From Paratinospora sagittata (lineage: Eukaryota; Streptophyta; Magnoliopsida; Ranunculales; Menispermaceae): a stretch of DNA of 64,000 nt. Where the stretch lies: positions 1,048,461 to 1,112,460 of the forward strand of contig CM069593.1 of NCBI GenBank assembly GCA_035771175.1, read 5' to 3'. Every line of letters begins with the position of its first letter. Within the stretch, counting starts at the first letter, position 1. The notes beneath the pieces were generated by a model. It saw nothing but the letters and a program-made list of their open reading frames with translations, did no database searches and was not told where the DNA came from. The translations under genes were made by a program, and so were the position numbers. This document shows, piece after piece, positions 47,203-60,565 of the stretch.

Positions 47203-50200
47203 TGTTGGCCCAAGTATGTTCAAGATGGGGGTTAATTGGACACTTAGATAATTAAAAATTGAATGCAATGACAAGAATATAAAGTGCGAAAAATAAATAA
47301 ATATGCACAGTCGATATATAGTGGTTCGGCTATTTGCCTACGTCCACTACCTAACCTCTCCTCAGTTAGGATTTTAAACCTTATCACTAAGGGATTTTCT
47401 TACGGGTGAGAATTAAACCGGTACACCTTTTCTCAACTTGCGGGTGTGAGAACAACCGTTACACTTCTCAGCTTTCGAGTGTGAGAGGATCGTTTCTCGG
47501 CTTACAGGTGTGAGAGGACCATTTCTCAGCTTACGGTTGTGAGAGTTTCTTTGCTTACAGGTGTATGGGAACCGTTTCTCAGCTTATGGTGTGAGAGGAC
47601 CTAGACTTGTTGAATACATAAATATCAACTCAGTAGTTTGTCTAACTATTGTTACAACCTTGATATAATATACAAGATATGAATTGAGGTACAACTATAT
47701 CCTATGAACTATCTCTCAAATTTCTCTTTCAGCAAGAATGATATAAGTTAAAATAGTGCTGAAAATTTGAGTGAAAATAGTTCAATTGTCCAAATAGATG
47801 TTCAGATAAGGATAGAAATTTAGCTTAAGTATGAAAATCTTTTGAATAAGCAAAGTTTCAAAGAAGATGCTTTGAAAACAAAAATAACTTAAACTTTTAA
47901 ATCAAATGAAAATTCGACTAACTTTCAAAAGTAAAAGTGTTTTGGCTCAAAGAATTTTTGGTGATTTTGCAAATGGTTAAGTGCTAGTATTTATAGACTT
48001 GTAGAGATGAAGCTGTTGTTCATTTGAATTTGAATTTCAAATATGGACGTTTACTCACAACAGCTAGAATGTATCACGAAAATGACAATTGCACATTTCA
48101 TGAACATTCTGATTCTCTCCATATTCACGAATAAGGAAATTCTAAAAGACGTGGTTCATGAATTAGAGGATATCTCTGACAAATCCAAAAAATTGATGTG
48201 TACTAAAAGTTGTTCTGAAAAAGTGGCTAACAAGGACATATGTGTCAGAACAGTAATATTGTTGAATTAGCGTCCTGACGCATAATATCAACTTTGTCGT
48301 TTTGTTCTTTTGAGGGCGCTCATAGAGTATAAGCGTCCTGCTGAACAATGAAGTGAGGGCGCTACTTACTCATAAGCGTCTTGACTTACTTTGACAATTA
48401 AAATGACTAAAATCATGAGGGCGCTACTCGATAGTTAGCCTCCTGCTTTATTTTAAAAACATTTAAACTCATGAGGGCGCTACTCAAGAGTAAGCGTCCT
48501 GATATTTTAAAACAATATTAAGTGCGTTGAAGGACAATAAGCGTCCTGAAAGTTATTAAGTTGATTCTAAGGATAAGGGCGCTCCTATCCAAGTAGCGTC
48601 ATCACAATTTTTCAACTTATAACTATCAGCATCCTTAAAGATAAAAATTAAAAACTTATAGAACTTTCAGTGACCTGAAGCTAAGTCAGTGTCCTGACAC
48701 TTTCAAAGTTGATTAAAGGGAGACCGCTACTTACAAGTAAGCGTCATAATGAATCAATTCAATTCAACCTTGAATGTCAGCGTCCTAATATTTCATCAAC
48801 GTCCTAACTCATCAAGTCTAGGAGGGCGCCCATGAAACATTAGTGTTCTGAAAGACTCTATAAAAATGATTTTGATTTTTCAATTAAAGCTCGATAAACC
48901 ACGATTAAAACCAAGATATTTTCGAATTAAATCAAATACTTTGAAAATCATGAAATACCTTTAAAATGTGATGATCAAAATACGAAAATGATTAAATCTT
49001 GCAGAGAGTAAATTTGATCGGTAGTCCTTACATTCTAAGTACTGAAGGACTCGAAACTTTAATTGATGTTCAATATGTCACGACGCCCCTGACGTAGGCT
49101 GACGTCATGACTGGCACAACATACTATACACTGTACATACCATATACAGTATATAATACACTGTCAGCCTTCACGTACTCCCACAATCCTTCCCAAAATT
49201 TACAGTAATTTTTTTTCTCATATACCACAAATCAAATCAAATCAACTATCTACATAGATGATCATTCCACAAATTAAATTCTCACCTGCTAAATATCTAT
49301 GATCAACTCATTTCATCATCCCAAGCATTATATACTATTACTACACAACCCATCTAGGTGATATTACATATATATAGTGTGATATGTATACATATCAAAA
49401 TAACAAAAATATCATCTATTTCCTCCAAGCATACATACACAGACCAGACAAGTTCCTTTTCCCTTCGACTCAATACCTGAAATATTGGAGGAAATGAGGT
49501 GAGCAAACAACAGCTCAGTGAATATAGTTCTTGAGATGGAAATTATATGCATTTAGAGAAATATGACATTAAAAATCATTTCAAACACTTATTCAACACA
49601 TGCATCATTCAACGAATATATTGTACATGTCAACAACATAAATTGCATGATTTTCAATAACACAATGCACAATCTCCCTCCTCCGGAAGGCAAGAGAGCG
49701 GGTCTAACCCTTGTATGGTCGTACAAGGTAGATACATCCTCTCATCACCCAATTCACAGTCATTTCAAGGATCGCAACCCTTGTTAGGACAGACCTACTG
49801 ACAATGAGGACTCGCAAAACCTCATCCGGGTCTAATTCCTAACGAAATGACAATGAGGAATCGCAAAGCCTCATCATTACAAACTCCAAATGCTAAAATC
49901 AGTTTGCATGATCCATAGAACTCAATGCCTTATATATAATATCACATGCATACAATCAAACAGTTTATATGCGTACAATGCCATACAAGAACCAAATCAA
50001 GGAAACTATACTCACAGTACAACACGTTCTACTTAAACCCAATCATCGTCGCTTTCGAGTCCAGCTCCAAGTTAAATCCAACTAATTTAACCTGTCACAA
50101 TCACTCCATAATTCAATTTCATGTATTCATATCTATGTACATCTTTAATTACTCAACTCACTTCAAATCACGAATAATAAATCCATTTAGGACTCATAAG

Positions 50201-50946
50201 CAGTTGAAGAAACTATTATCTCGTTTATGTGGTCAATCTAGATATTTCCACAAGAAAGAACAGTGAAAATAGATGTCCAAATCATATTTTCACGACACCA
50301 TATACTTAGTTACAAAAACTATCAAAGTATATTCAAAGATCATGTTATGTCCGAAATTTAGTTCTTCACGATTCTATGATCTCAAACCGGGGTTTCATTG
50401 GGTTCACATCACTGTCACATCACTGTGCACAGTACTATTCACATCACTGATCAATATTCACTATTTACTATTCACTATACACTAGTCATTGACTATTCAC
50501 GATACTATTTGATGAACAGTACCCCTTATGAACAGTAATCTTACTATTCAAGTACTGTTTATTATTTTGTTTTATCTATTCGTTCTTCTTCATACACTCA
50601 ATCCACAGTTTTAAGGAACCAACCATACACACGTATATTTGCCTTTTTCTTCATACACTCAATCATACACACGTATATTTGGCTCCTACGTATAAAATAT
50701 GTATATTCTCAAGCGTATAGTTAGCTCTTACATATAAAATATGTGTATTATACATCTCGATAGACGTGTACATCAACGTATGTATTTAATTAAATATACG
50801 GGGTGTTACACAATAGGCTTGCGAGTATAGTTCCTTGATCTTGATTCTTGATAAATATAAAACACTTGACAAGATCATTAGATACACAAATTGGAGATAT
50901 TTGGAATCATCAAAACATTTTTGTCATGGGGTTCATTGAGATAACA
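47203..50946 (-). repeat. 5' LTR of the pol-less element, split by a solo LTR
   Basis: It aligns with 38856-40763 over 47203-49075 and 50811-50946. The tandem 'gggtgtgagaggacc' block (47418-47605) has about six units against three in the other LTR. The 'ggcgct...aagcgtcctga' array recurs at about 48263-48835. Confidence 0.88.
49076..50810 (-). mobile_element. Solo LTR of a Gypsy (Tekay-like) element
   Basis: 1,735 bp, TGTCACGACGCC...GGGGTGTTACA on the plus strand, flanked by perfect TSD CAATA (49071-49075 and 50811-50815). On the minus strand it starts TGTAACACCCC and ends CGTCGTGACA, paralleling the Tekay-like LTR (TGTAACAACCC...GTCGCGACA, both with a 'gacgtca' word near the end). No internal coding sequence remains. 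Confidence 0.9.
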
Positions 50947-52050
50947 AAAGACCATCCTAAAACCACTTTGCTCAACAGTGAGCTAAAACAAGATTCTTCT
51001 GGATCAAGTACATGCAACACATCGATTAAGGTCATCTTGAGAACCACCTTCCCAAGACCCGTTATTGTTGAAATTGCTAAATTGACCATGATTAGATTAC
51101 GTCCTCTTATTGATGTATAAGAAGAAAACATGTTCTTATCAGCACATGCATGTCGGGTGGCTCCAGTATCAATCAACCACTCTTTGGGTTCATCAACCAT
51201 GTTGGATTTAAAAATCACAGCAGATAGTATCATGTCAGTTACATCTTTAGTCTTCTTCTCAGTCATATTAACTTGACCGTTCTTAGACTTGCCTTCAAAT
51301 CGATAATTTTTGGCTTTGTGCCCTTGTTTTTGGCAATTATAGCACTTGCTATTGAACTTCTGGGCTTTGTTTTTTCTTTTGGGCCTGACTATCACCAGTG
51401 TGCTTGCGCTTCTTGTTCTTGGTGTGCTTTCGCTTCACAAGGTTAACTTTAGGCTTTGTATGGTTTATAGTTTTCTTGTCATGACTCTTATTGTCTTGTT
51501 AAATCCACAGTCTGACGATAAGGTCCTCAAGTCCCATATCTTTACACTTGTGCTTGAGATAATTCTTGAAATCTTTCCAAGTAGGTGGCAGCTTCTCAAT
51601 AATTGCAGCCATTTGAAAATATTCACTCAAAAACATTCTCTCTGCATGAATCTCATGGAGAATAATCTGTAACTCTTGAACTTGATCCAGCACAGTCTTT
51701 GAGTCCACCATCTTGTAATCAAGGAACCTGCTGACCACAAATTTCTTATGGCCAACATCTTCAATCTTGTATTTTTTATCCAAAGAATTCCAGAGTTCCT
51801 TGGCTGTACGGACTGTACTATAGACATTATACAGTGTATTTTCTAGCCCATTCAGAATATAATTCTTGCATAGAAAATCAGAGTGTCTCCATGCTTGAAT
51901 TGCAACAATGACATGTTTGTCAATCTCATCATCTCTTAGTTCAGGTTCATCATCGTTCAGCACTTTAACCAAGTTGAGGGTGGTCAGGTAAAATAGCATA
52001 TTCTGGTGCCACCTTTTGAAGTCAGTGCCAGCGAACTTCTCAGCACCCAT
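50947..52050 (-). pseudogene. Copia gag and protease remnant
   Basis: The start at 52050 reads MGAEKFAGTDFKRWHQNMLF, a Copia gag. The frame stops at 51499. The next piece has a zinc knuckle, CYNCQKQGHKAKNY, whose last Cys is now Tyr, and the protease WLIDTGATRHACADKNMFSSY region. It runs to the AAAGA junction and resumes at 38850. Confidence 0.88.
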
Positions 52051-52221
52051 TTACTATTTAAAGGTACTAGGGACAAGACTATGTCTAGTTAAACTAGATC
52101 AATTACTATTCCAGCAGAGTAACGACGTAGATTGAGGCTAGAGTGTAACTCTATGTCTTTAAGACAATTATGTCCCGCTTAGGTGCTCACAGTGTACGAA
52201 ACTTGTCTCCCAGGATACAAC

Positions 52222-53156
52222 AATCTCCTTCTTGTGACAGCAACACTTCAACTCACAAGAATAATCAAACCAAAATTGGTTGTACTCACTCATAAAAGAA
52301 TGCTAAAAGCAGAAAAGAAAATTTAGATATTTTAAAAGTTTTTAGGATGAATTTCTGAGTTCTAAAAGGCTCTATTTATAGGCAAATCGTGGTTGTACAT
52401 CATGCCTATTTCTGCACTGTTGGATAGAGTCTGATCGCCTCTAGATGCGATATGACGAATTTGATAGACGCACCCGATCGTACACCGTTGGATCGTATCT
52501 GATTGATTTAGACGCAATCTAACGGCTCCACTCTTCACAACTGATCCCGCATCGTTGGATCGCGGTCGATCCAATCGGTTGCGATATGACAGTCCCGATC
52601 AGCGCATTCAATCCCACACCGTCAGATCTGCGTACATCGCACCTAGACAGATAACTACATTCATCGTATCTGGACGTTCCAGATCTGATCTTCCACGAGC
52701 GCATCTCATCCGTCCGATCTGCCTCGATTTTTGAAAAATGAAAAGCTCCACAGCTCCTCGCGAGGATGCGTACAAAGTGCCTAATGCACCCTAAGTCGCC
52801 CTAGCGGGGTTATGCAAAACATCACCCCTGAGCCTTCCTTGTATGTGCGTGTTAGTTGAAATTCAAGTGTAGTATTCTAGCTACACTTATAACTAAATAA
52901 TTAGAATTCTATCTATTCCATGTGGGACTAAAAGATTATTTTCAAATTTCACCATTTTACACATATCAAGTAGGCTATTGTAGACTCAATTTCTCATTTA
53001 TATATAAATGGGTATAGCTAAATACTTATATATTCTTAATCTTCACATATTAAAGATTAATAATCAACTTGGACCTACCCAAAATTTCTTGTGGGTCCCA
53101 CTTTAATATTTAGCTGAAAATGGCGAAAATCATGTTTAATTACCCATTTTCCAACA
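52222..53156 (-). repeat. Copia 5' LTR
   Basis: Minus strand TGTTGGAAAATGG from 53156; it matches the 3' LTR down to 52232. The last dozen bases do not match the 3' LTR end (CAGTCAACA), so the inner border is approximate and no tRNA-Met primer site is recognisable next to it. Confidence 0.8.
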
Positions 53157-53910
53157 TATATAATGTTTCATGTGGTACAAAAGGCCTTCTCCACATATTT
53201 AAGAACATTTAATATATGGACCCTAGCAGAGGGACTAATGCGGAGGGCACTCCCATAGCGTCTGAGTCCATTAGATCAATGTCGAATTACGTGTATTGGG
53301 TAGCTCTATGTTGATCTAAGAGACCAAGGTGTTTCATCTGTACACTTCTAAAGTTTACTTCGAGTCCTATCAGAATCCAAAAACATAAAGAAAAGTATGC
53401 TCTCATTGAGGGCAATTGAAAAAACTAACATGTAACTAATTAATGGGGTTTTATGCAGATGTTTTTGCCAAGTTCAAGAACGACAAAGGTGAGTTCAAAT
53501 CAAACATAGTTAGTGATGTGAAAGGGATGCTAAACTTGTATGAAGCTGCTCATCTCATGCTTCATGGGGAAGATATCCTAGAAGAAGCACTTACTTTCAC
53601 TACTACCAACTTTACATCCATAATCACAAGTAATACTTCTTTAAGTTGGTCACCTCTTGGAAAACAAGTTCAATATTCACTGGAACAACCCCTCCATAAG
53701 GGCGTGCCTAGACTAGAGGCGAGGCATTATATCTCATTTTATCAAGAAGATGAAAAGTGGTGCAACTTAGTAAGAAAGCTTGCAATATTAGATTTTAACC
53801 TAGTACAATCCTTCCACAAAAAGGAGCTAAGTGATGACACTTGAATCACACCTTCACTTTCTATATCTAATGGAATGAGGGACGCATTTTCTAACAATTA
53901 CTATCTTTAA

Positions 53911-55497
<1,587 letters not shown>

Positions 55498-58299
55498 ATG
55501 CTTGGTCAAGTCTCAGTTTCTGCTCCTATCATTACTATTACTGCTATGCAATCTTCTGGGAATGCAGTTGGGAGGAAGTCTGCAAATTTTCACCCCAGCG
55601 TTTGGGGGGATTACTTCTCACACTATACTTTTGATCCTGTGGTATAGACATGTGTCTCTTTAGCTATATATATATATATATATTATCTATTTTTTTTCTT
55701 GTAATTCTACTTTAATTAGAATTGATCTTCGTATCATATTATAATTAAAAGGAAACCCAAGAAGAGCAATTAATAAAAGGTAAATAAATAAATTCTTGTC
55801 ATTTTGAAGGATTACTTTGCTTACATACTTTAAACATTGATAAAAAAGGAAGCATGTCCGTAAGGTTATCAATTTATTCCCTTTTTTTTAATGACTTGTA
55901 CTCGGTTTTTCTTGTGTAGGAATCTGATAGCTGCACCCAAGAAGTTGAAACTCTGAAAGAAGAAGTGAGGAAGATTTTAAAGGCTGCGAAAAATCAGCCC
56001 TTGGAACAAATAAAATTGATTGATGCACTCCAACGCCTTGGTGTGGCGTACCACTTTGAAAGAGAGATCGAGGAAGCATTAAAACAACTCCATGATATCG
56101 CCTGTTCCTTCGTTTATAACCATGATGATCTCTATGTTTATAACCATGATGATCTCTATGCCACTGCTCTAATTTTCCGATTGCTTAGACAACAAGGATA
56201 TAATGTTTCATGTGGTACAAAATGCCTTCTCCACATATTTATCAACATTTAATATATGGACCCTAGCAGAGGGACTAATGCGGAGGGTACTCCAAGAGCA
56301 TCTTAGTCCATAAGATCAATGTCGAATTACGTGTATTGGGTAGCTCTATGTTGATCTAAGAGACCAAGGTGTTTCATCTGTACACTTCTAAAGTTTACTT
56401 CAAGTCCTATCAGGATCCAAAAACATAAAGAAAAGTATGCTCTCATTGAGGGCAATTGAAAAAGCTAACATGTAACTAATTAATGGGGTTTTGTGTTGAG
56501 ATGCAGATGTTTTTGCCAAGTTCAAGAACGACAAAGGTGAGTTCAAATCAAACATCGTTAGTGATGTGAAAGGGATGCTAAGCTTGTATGAAGCTGCTCA
56601 TCTCATGCTTCATGGGGAAGATATCCTAGAAGAAGCACTTACTTTCACTACTACCAACCTTACATCCATAATCACGGGTAATACTTCTTTAAGTTGCTCA
56701 CCTCTAGGAAAACAAGTTCAATATTCACTGGAACAACCCCTCCATAAGGGCGTGCCTAGACTAGAGGCGAGGCATTATATCTCATTTTATCAAGAAGATG
56801 AAAAGTGGAGCAACTTAGTAAGAAAGCTTGCAATATTAGATTTTAACCTAGTACAATCCTTCCACAGAAAGGAGCTAAGTGATATTTCAAAGTATGACAC
56901 TTGAATCACACCTTCACTTTCTATATCTAATGGAATGGGGGACGCATTTTCTAACAATTACCATCTTTAATATGTGAAATGTAGGTGGTGGAAGGATTTG
57001 GACTTGAATTCAAAGCTACCCTTTGCTAGAGATAGACTGGTAGAATCCTATTTTTATGCCTCGGGCGTTTATTTTGAACCTTCATACTCCATTGCAAGAG
57101 TGTTCAATACAAAAGTGATAGCCTTGACCGCAATAATTGATGACATATATGATGTCTATGGCACACTTGAAGAGCTGCAACTTTTTACTGATGCTATTCA
57201 AAGGTTTCTCCCATACGCTACCTTTAATTTCATTAACACACACACATATAGATATTATTCTGTCATAATTCTATTAATCAGCTTTTATTACTTCTAACTG
57301 ATTCATGTCTAATTAGAAATTGGCAAATGTCTATATATACAAATATGACATAATTAATTAATAAACTTCAGGTGGGATGCTACAGCTATTGATAAACTTC
57401 CAGAATATATGAGAATATGTTACCAAGCATTGTTGTATGTTTACGACGAAATGGAAGAAAAGCTAAGAAAAGAAGGAACTTCTTATCAAGTGTGTTATTC
57501 CAAAGAAGCGGTAAGAATGCCCCATATATATGAATTCAATCATCATAGTTGCTTACTTACATAATTAATGCAAACTGCCCGATCAGACAATTTCTTTTAT
57601 TTTCTTATAATTACAGATGAAAGATTTAGTTCGAGCTTATTTAGTTGAGGCAAAATGGCTGAACCAAGGATATGTACCAAAACTTGAAGAGTATATACAA
57701 AATGCATTACCCTCTTCGACATACTACATGCTCTCTATCACATGTTTTGTTGGTATGGGAAAGATAATATCAAAGGAGGCTTTTGAATGGATGAAAAATG
57801 TGCCTAAGGCTGTTAAATCTTCTGCTTTTATCGGACGTCTCATGAATGATTTGGTATCCCATAAGGTATAAATAAATCATTTAATTATCTAAAGATATAA
57901 CCTATGTACCCATATAAATTTAAGTTCTCTTAGAATCACTTTGATTAATTACGCCACCTAACGAACTTTTTTTCATTTATGTTGCCTCAATTTTTGAAGT
58001 TTGAACAAGAAAGAGAACACGTTGCTTCAGCTGTTGAGTGTTACATGGAGGAATACGGTGGCACGGAGGAAGAAGCATGTGATGAACTTAAGAAGATGAT
58101 AGAGGAAGCATGGAAGGATGTAAATGAAGAGTGCTTCACACGCGGAAGCGATGTTGCTCCAGTGCCTTTACTTATGCATTTTATGAATCTTACTCGCATG
58201 CTCTACGTCATATACAAATATGAAGACACTTTTACTCATTCTGGTACAAGACTGAAAGAACGGGTCGCATTGTTGTTCGTAGATCCTGTAGTTCCATGA
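55498..58299 (+). CDS. Sesquiterpene synthase-like protein, TPS-a subfamily (copy B, intact)
   Basis: Seven exons: 55498-55641, 55920-56214, 56507-56891, 56985-57203, 57372-57510, 57617-57865, 58000-58299; 1,731 nt, 576 aa, no stops, GT-AG introns, the usual TPS-a exon pattern. It lacks a plastid transit peptide and starts near the [15 protein letters not shown] motif. So the likely reaction is cyclisation of farnesyl diphosphate in the cytosol; the product cannot be predicted. Landmarks: RLEARHY region, WW at 276-277, DDIYD (Mg2+ site) at 327-331, and the NSE/DTE site NDLVSHKFE at 471-479. It carries an 8-residue tandem duplication (VYNHDDLY twice, residues 113-128) absent from copy A. This is the one complete terpene synthase in the window. 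Confidence 0.93.
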
Positions 58300-58446
58300 C
58301 CATAATAGTGAGGTGTGTGTATATATATTCTAGAAATAAAGAAATGCGAGATTTCTTGTGTCAGTGTACTACCTCTTCTTGGATGCCTCTCTGTGGTTTT
58401 TTCCTGTGATTCTATGGCTTTATGTAACATCTTGAGAAATTAAACC

Positions 58447-58475
58447 TATATATATATATATATATACCTAAATCT

Positions 58476-58515
<40 letters not shown>
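58447..58515. repeat. (TA)n microsatellite block downstream of terpene synthase B
   Basis: Two runs of alternating TA (about 58447-58466 and 58480-58513) are separated by 'cctaaatctcaca'. They lie about 150-215 bp past the stop codon. Confidence 0.9.
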
Positions 58516-58516
<1 letters not shown>

Positions 58517-58739
58517 GTAGCATATTTTTACATGTATAAGAGGTTGACAAGTGTATTAACTCAAAATTGACATATTAAAAATGGTTGGTTATATCATAAA
58601 TGAGCACAGAGTGTGCCTTTACATAGATTTTGAGATATTATACATGTATGTTTCACGCCATTTGATTTTATAACTGATGGTGAAATGAAAGAAAACAGAA
58701 AAAAAAACTGGATTTCCAACCTAGTCAATTGGATGTCCT

Positions 58740-59735
58740 ATGTGCGCCCCACCTACAGATGAGGCGGTAGAGAATCAATCTAGATTGATATTTGGGCAAT
58801 TTTTGACTTATTTTTCACTATTTTCATCAAAGAAAGGCAGAGAACGAAGGGGAAAGGGGGAAATCACCAGTTCTAGATCAAATCAACATTTCGATAAGTG
58901 GTTTTTACCTAATTTCTTTGTGAAATTGCTATTGGAGTCATGTGTGACGTTTCCCTTGGAATAGATTTTGTTATTGGTGTTGTTTTTGGCATTTCCTTGC
59001 ATGAGTGGCAGTGACTCAGTACTCATGGACAGTGGTGCTGCCTTAGTTAGGTATAAGAACCGGGAATGATTGGATTGATTTGTGCAAATTGAGGCTGATG
59101 CACTTCTCATAGATGCATAATGAGGAAGCAAACTCGTTCATTTACTTAGAAGGAGGGAGATGACTATTGTTTTCAAATGATATTGCATATTTCGAAAATG
59201 AATGCATTGAATGATTATAGGAGCAAGTATTATATTATTTAATCACTACATATGATTTTTTAAATTGTTTTATTTTAACATGTTTTATATAAATGCGTAT
59301 ATGATGTCATAGATAGAAATATTTATTGAGCTTGTGGTTGCTCACGTTTTCTTCTCAAATATTACAGGTAAAGATTATAAAGGATAGGGTAAGGCACATG
59401 AGGAGTAACAGACTCTTTTCTTTCATTTGATGTATGTGGTTCTTTGTGAAGATACAAACTTTTGTATCCTAATGGATATGGTTGTTGGTTATGAAACTTA
59501 GATATGGAGTTATGGAATTTTGATCATGTAAATATCTTGGTATGGATTGTGAATTTGATAGATAATTATATCAGGTTTTGTTCAGGAATATGATGCCGAT
59601 GATATATGATGGATTATATAGGTTGAGATTTTGTATAGGTTATGCTAGTAGGATATCATATACGTTTAGGTAAGGCATATGTGGTATTCTGTGTCGGTAG
59701 TGACGTTACTCTAGGAAAGGGGTTGCGACTCTTTT
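58740..59735 (+). repeat. Decayed Tekay-like LTR fragment
   Basis: About 59300-59735 follows the 3' part of the Tekay-like LTR: 'attgagcttgtggttgctca', then 'tattacaggtaaagattata', 'aaaggatagggtaaggc', and the end 'ctgtgtcggtagtgacgtta' then 'aggaaaggggttgcgac'. The upstream part (58740-59300) is probably more of the same LTR but is too diverged to be sure. Target duplications not found. Confidence 0.6.
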
Positions 59736-59914
59736 AAGTTAAAATAGATGTGATTTTATATTAATAGCTAGGTTAACTTTCTCTTGAAACTTATAAACTC
59801 GTTGTTTAGTTGAGTGATGGAAACTACAATTGACTTTATTTTAAGCAATTGTTGCTTTTTAAAAATGTTTGGTAAATAAAATTTCTTTTTTAATAGAAGC
59901 ATTTTTTTAGTAAT

Positions 59915-60030
59915 GACTGGTGTCTCATTTAGTTGGGCATCTACCCCCTCCCCTGTGGTAGGAGGTTCAAATCTCCTTAGCCTTGTAAGAGGTAAGGAGT
60001 GTTGTTTACACAACAAAAGCAGAGCCAAAT
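59915..60030 (+). repeat. tRNA-like SINE head
   Basis: 'tctcatttagttgggcatct' resembles an A box and GGTTCAAATCTCC is a good RNA polymerase III B box about 35 nt further on. The region 60060-60300 that follows ('gttacgtggtttggtgaa', 'tctacatccac') looks like an LTR fragment but is not assignable. Confidence 0.45.
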
Positions 60031-60397
60031 ATCAAATGTACAAACCTAAACGATCCAAACAAATACAAAAAAAAGACAAAAGATAATAATAGAAAGAGTT
60101 ACGTGGTTTGGTGAATATACATCTACATCCACAGAAAATGAGAATCAATCCACTAACAACCTATACAAAGGTCTAATTCCAAGTGGCCTCTCGCAAAGTG
60201 CTCCCACACAATTCTCAAATTCTCAAACACACTATCACACACCCCCAATGATGGTTTATATAATAATAGGTGTTAGGATAATTAGTTTCCAACATAAAAT
60301 ATATTGAAAAGTTTCTAATTTAGACTAAAAAACTAATACATAAAATAGAAATAACCCATTAGTTGGGGACCGGGCCTCACCAATATATATAACAAGC

Positions 60398-60565
60398 TTA
60401 ATGATCTTCCCGTAACTTTGTCAGCCGTTCCATTAGGATTTCTTTAGTCTCAAGCAAGAAGAAGTAGGCGAAGAGTGTCATGATAGCGACAAAACCAATA
60501 AAGTAAAACAATCTAAACTTCATAATGCAAAGCATGTACTTCAAAAAGATTCCAGAAATAAAGTA
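60398..60565 (-). pseudogene. C-terminal fragment of a sugar transport protein (STP/hexose carrier)
   Basis: The minus strand reads GIFLKYMLCIMKFRLFYF, then a hydrophobic stretch IGFVAIMTLFAYFF, then LETKEILMERL and a stop at 60400-60398. This matches the last membrane helix and the PETKG..IEE signature of plant monosaccharide/H+ symporters, with the signature degraded (LETKE). Nothing upstream matches, so it is an isolated tail. Confidence 0.6.

Larger units (their letters stand above)
38856..50946 (-). mobile_element. Pol-less LTR retrotransposon (gag plus a ~990-codon unknown ORF) inside the Copia element
   Basis: Flanked by a perfect TSD AAAGA (38851-38855 and 50947-50951); removing it rejoins the Copia frame between protease and pre-integrase. 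Minus-strand order: 5' LTR (50946-47203), tRNA-Met primer site, decayed gag (47146-46034), large decayed ORF (44024-41057), a purine-rich stretch before the 3' LTR, 3' LTR (40763-38856). LTRs start TGTTATCTC and end GGCCAACA. No RT, RNase H or integrase motif was found in the internal region. A solo LTR sits in its 5' LTR and a probable second one between gag and the large ORF. LTR pairs differ at several percent of sites in the parts I aligned, so it is much older than the Tekay-like insertion. Confidence 0.85.
24738..53156 (-). mobile_element. Copia LTR retrotransposon (minus strand) inserted in terpene synthase exon 2, itself hosting other elements
   Basis: The outer boundaries are TG at 24738 and CA at 53156. 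The flanks are GATAT (24733-24737) and TATAT (53157-53161), a 5-bp target duplication with one change; copy B has the empty site (56199-56203). LTRs lie at 24738-25721 (3') and about 52222-53156 (5'). On the minus strand the order is 5' LTR, gag, protease, [pol-less element], integrase, RT, RNase H, [Tekay-like element], polypurine tract, 3' LTR. With inserts removed the element is about 6.5 kb. Coding parts are decayed. Confidence 0.9.

Noticed and set aside
58740..58964. Short plus-strand ORF (MCAPPTDEAVEN start) as a gene
   Set aside because: It lies in a decayed LTR fragment and has no domain, promoter or conserved context.
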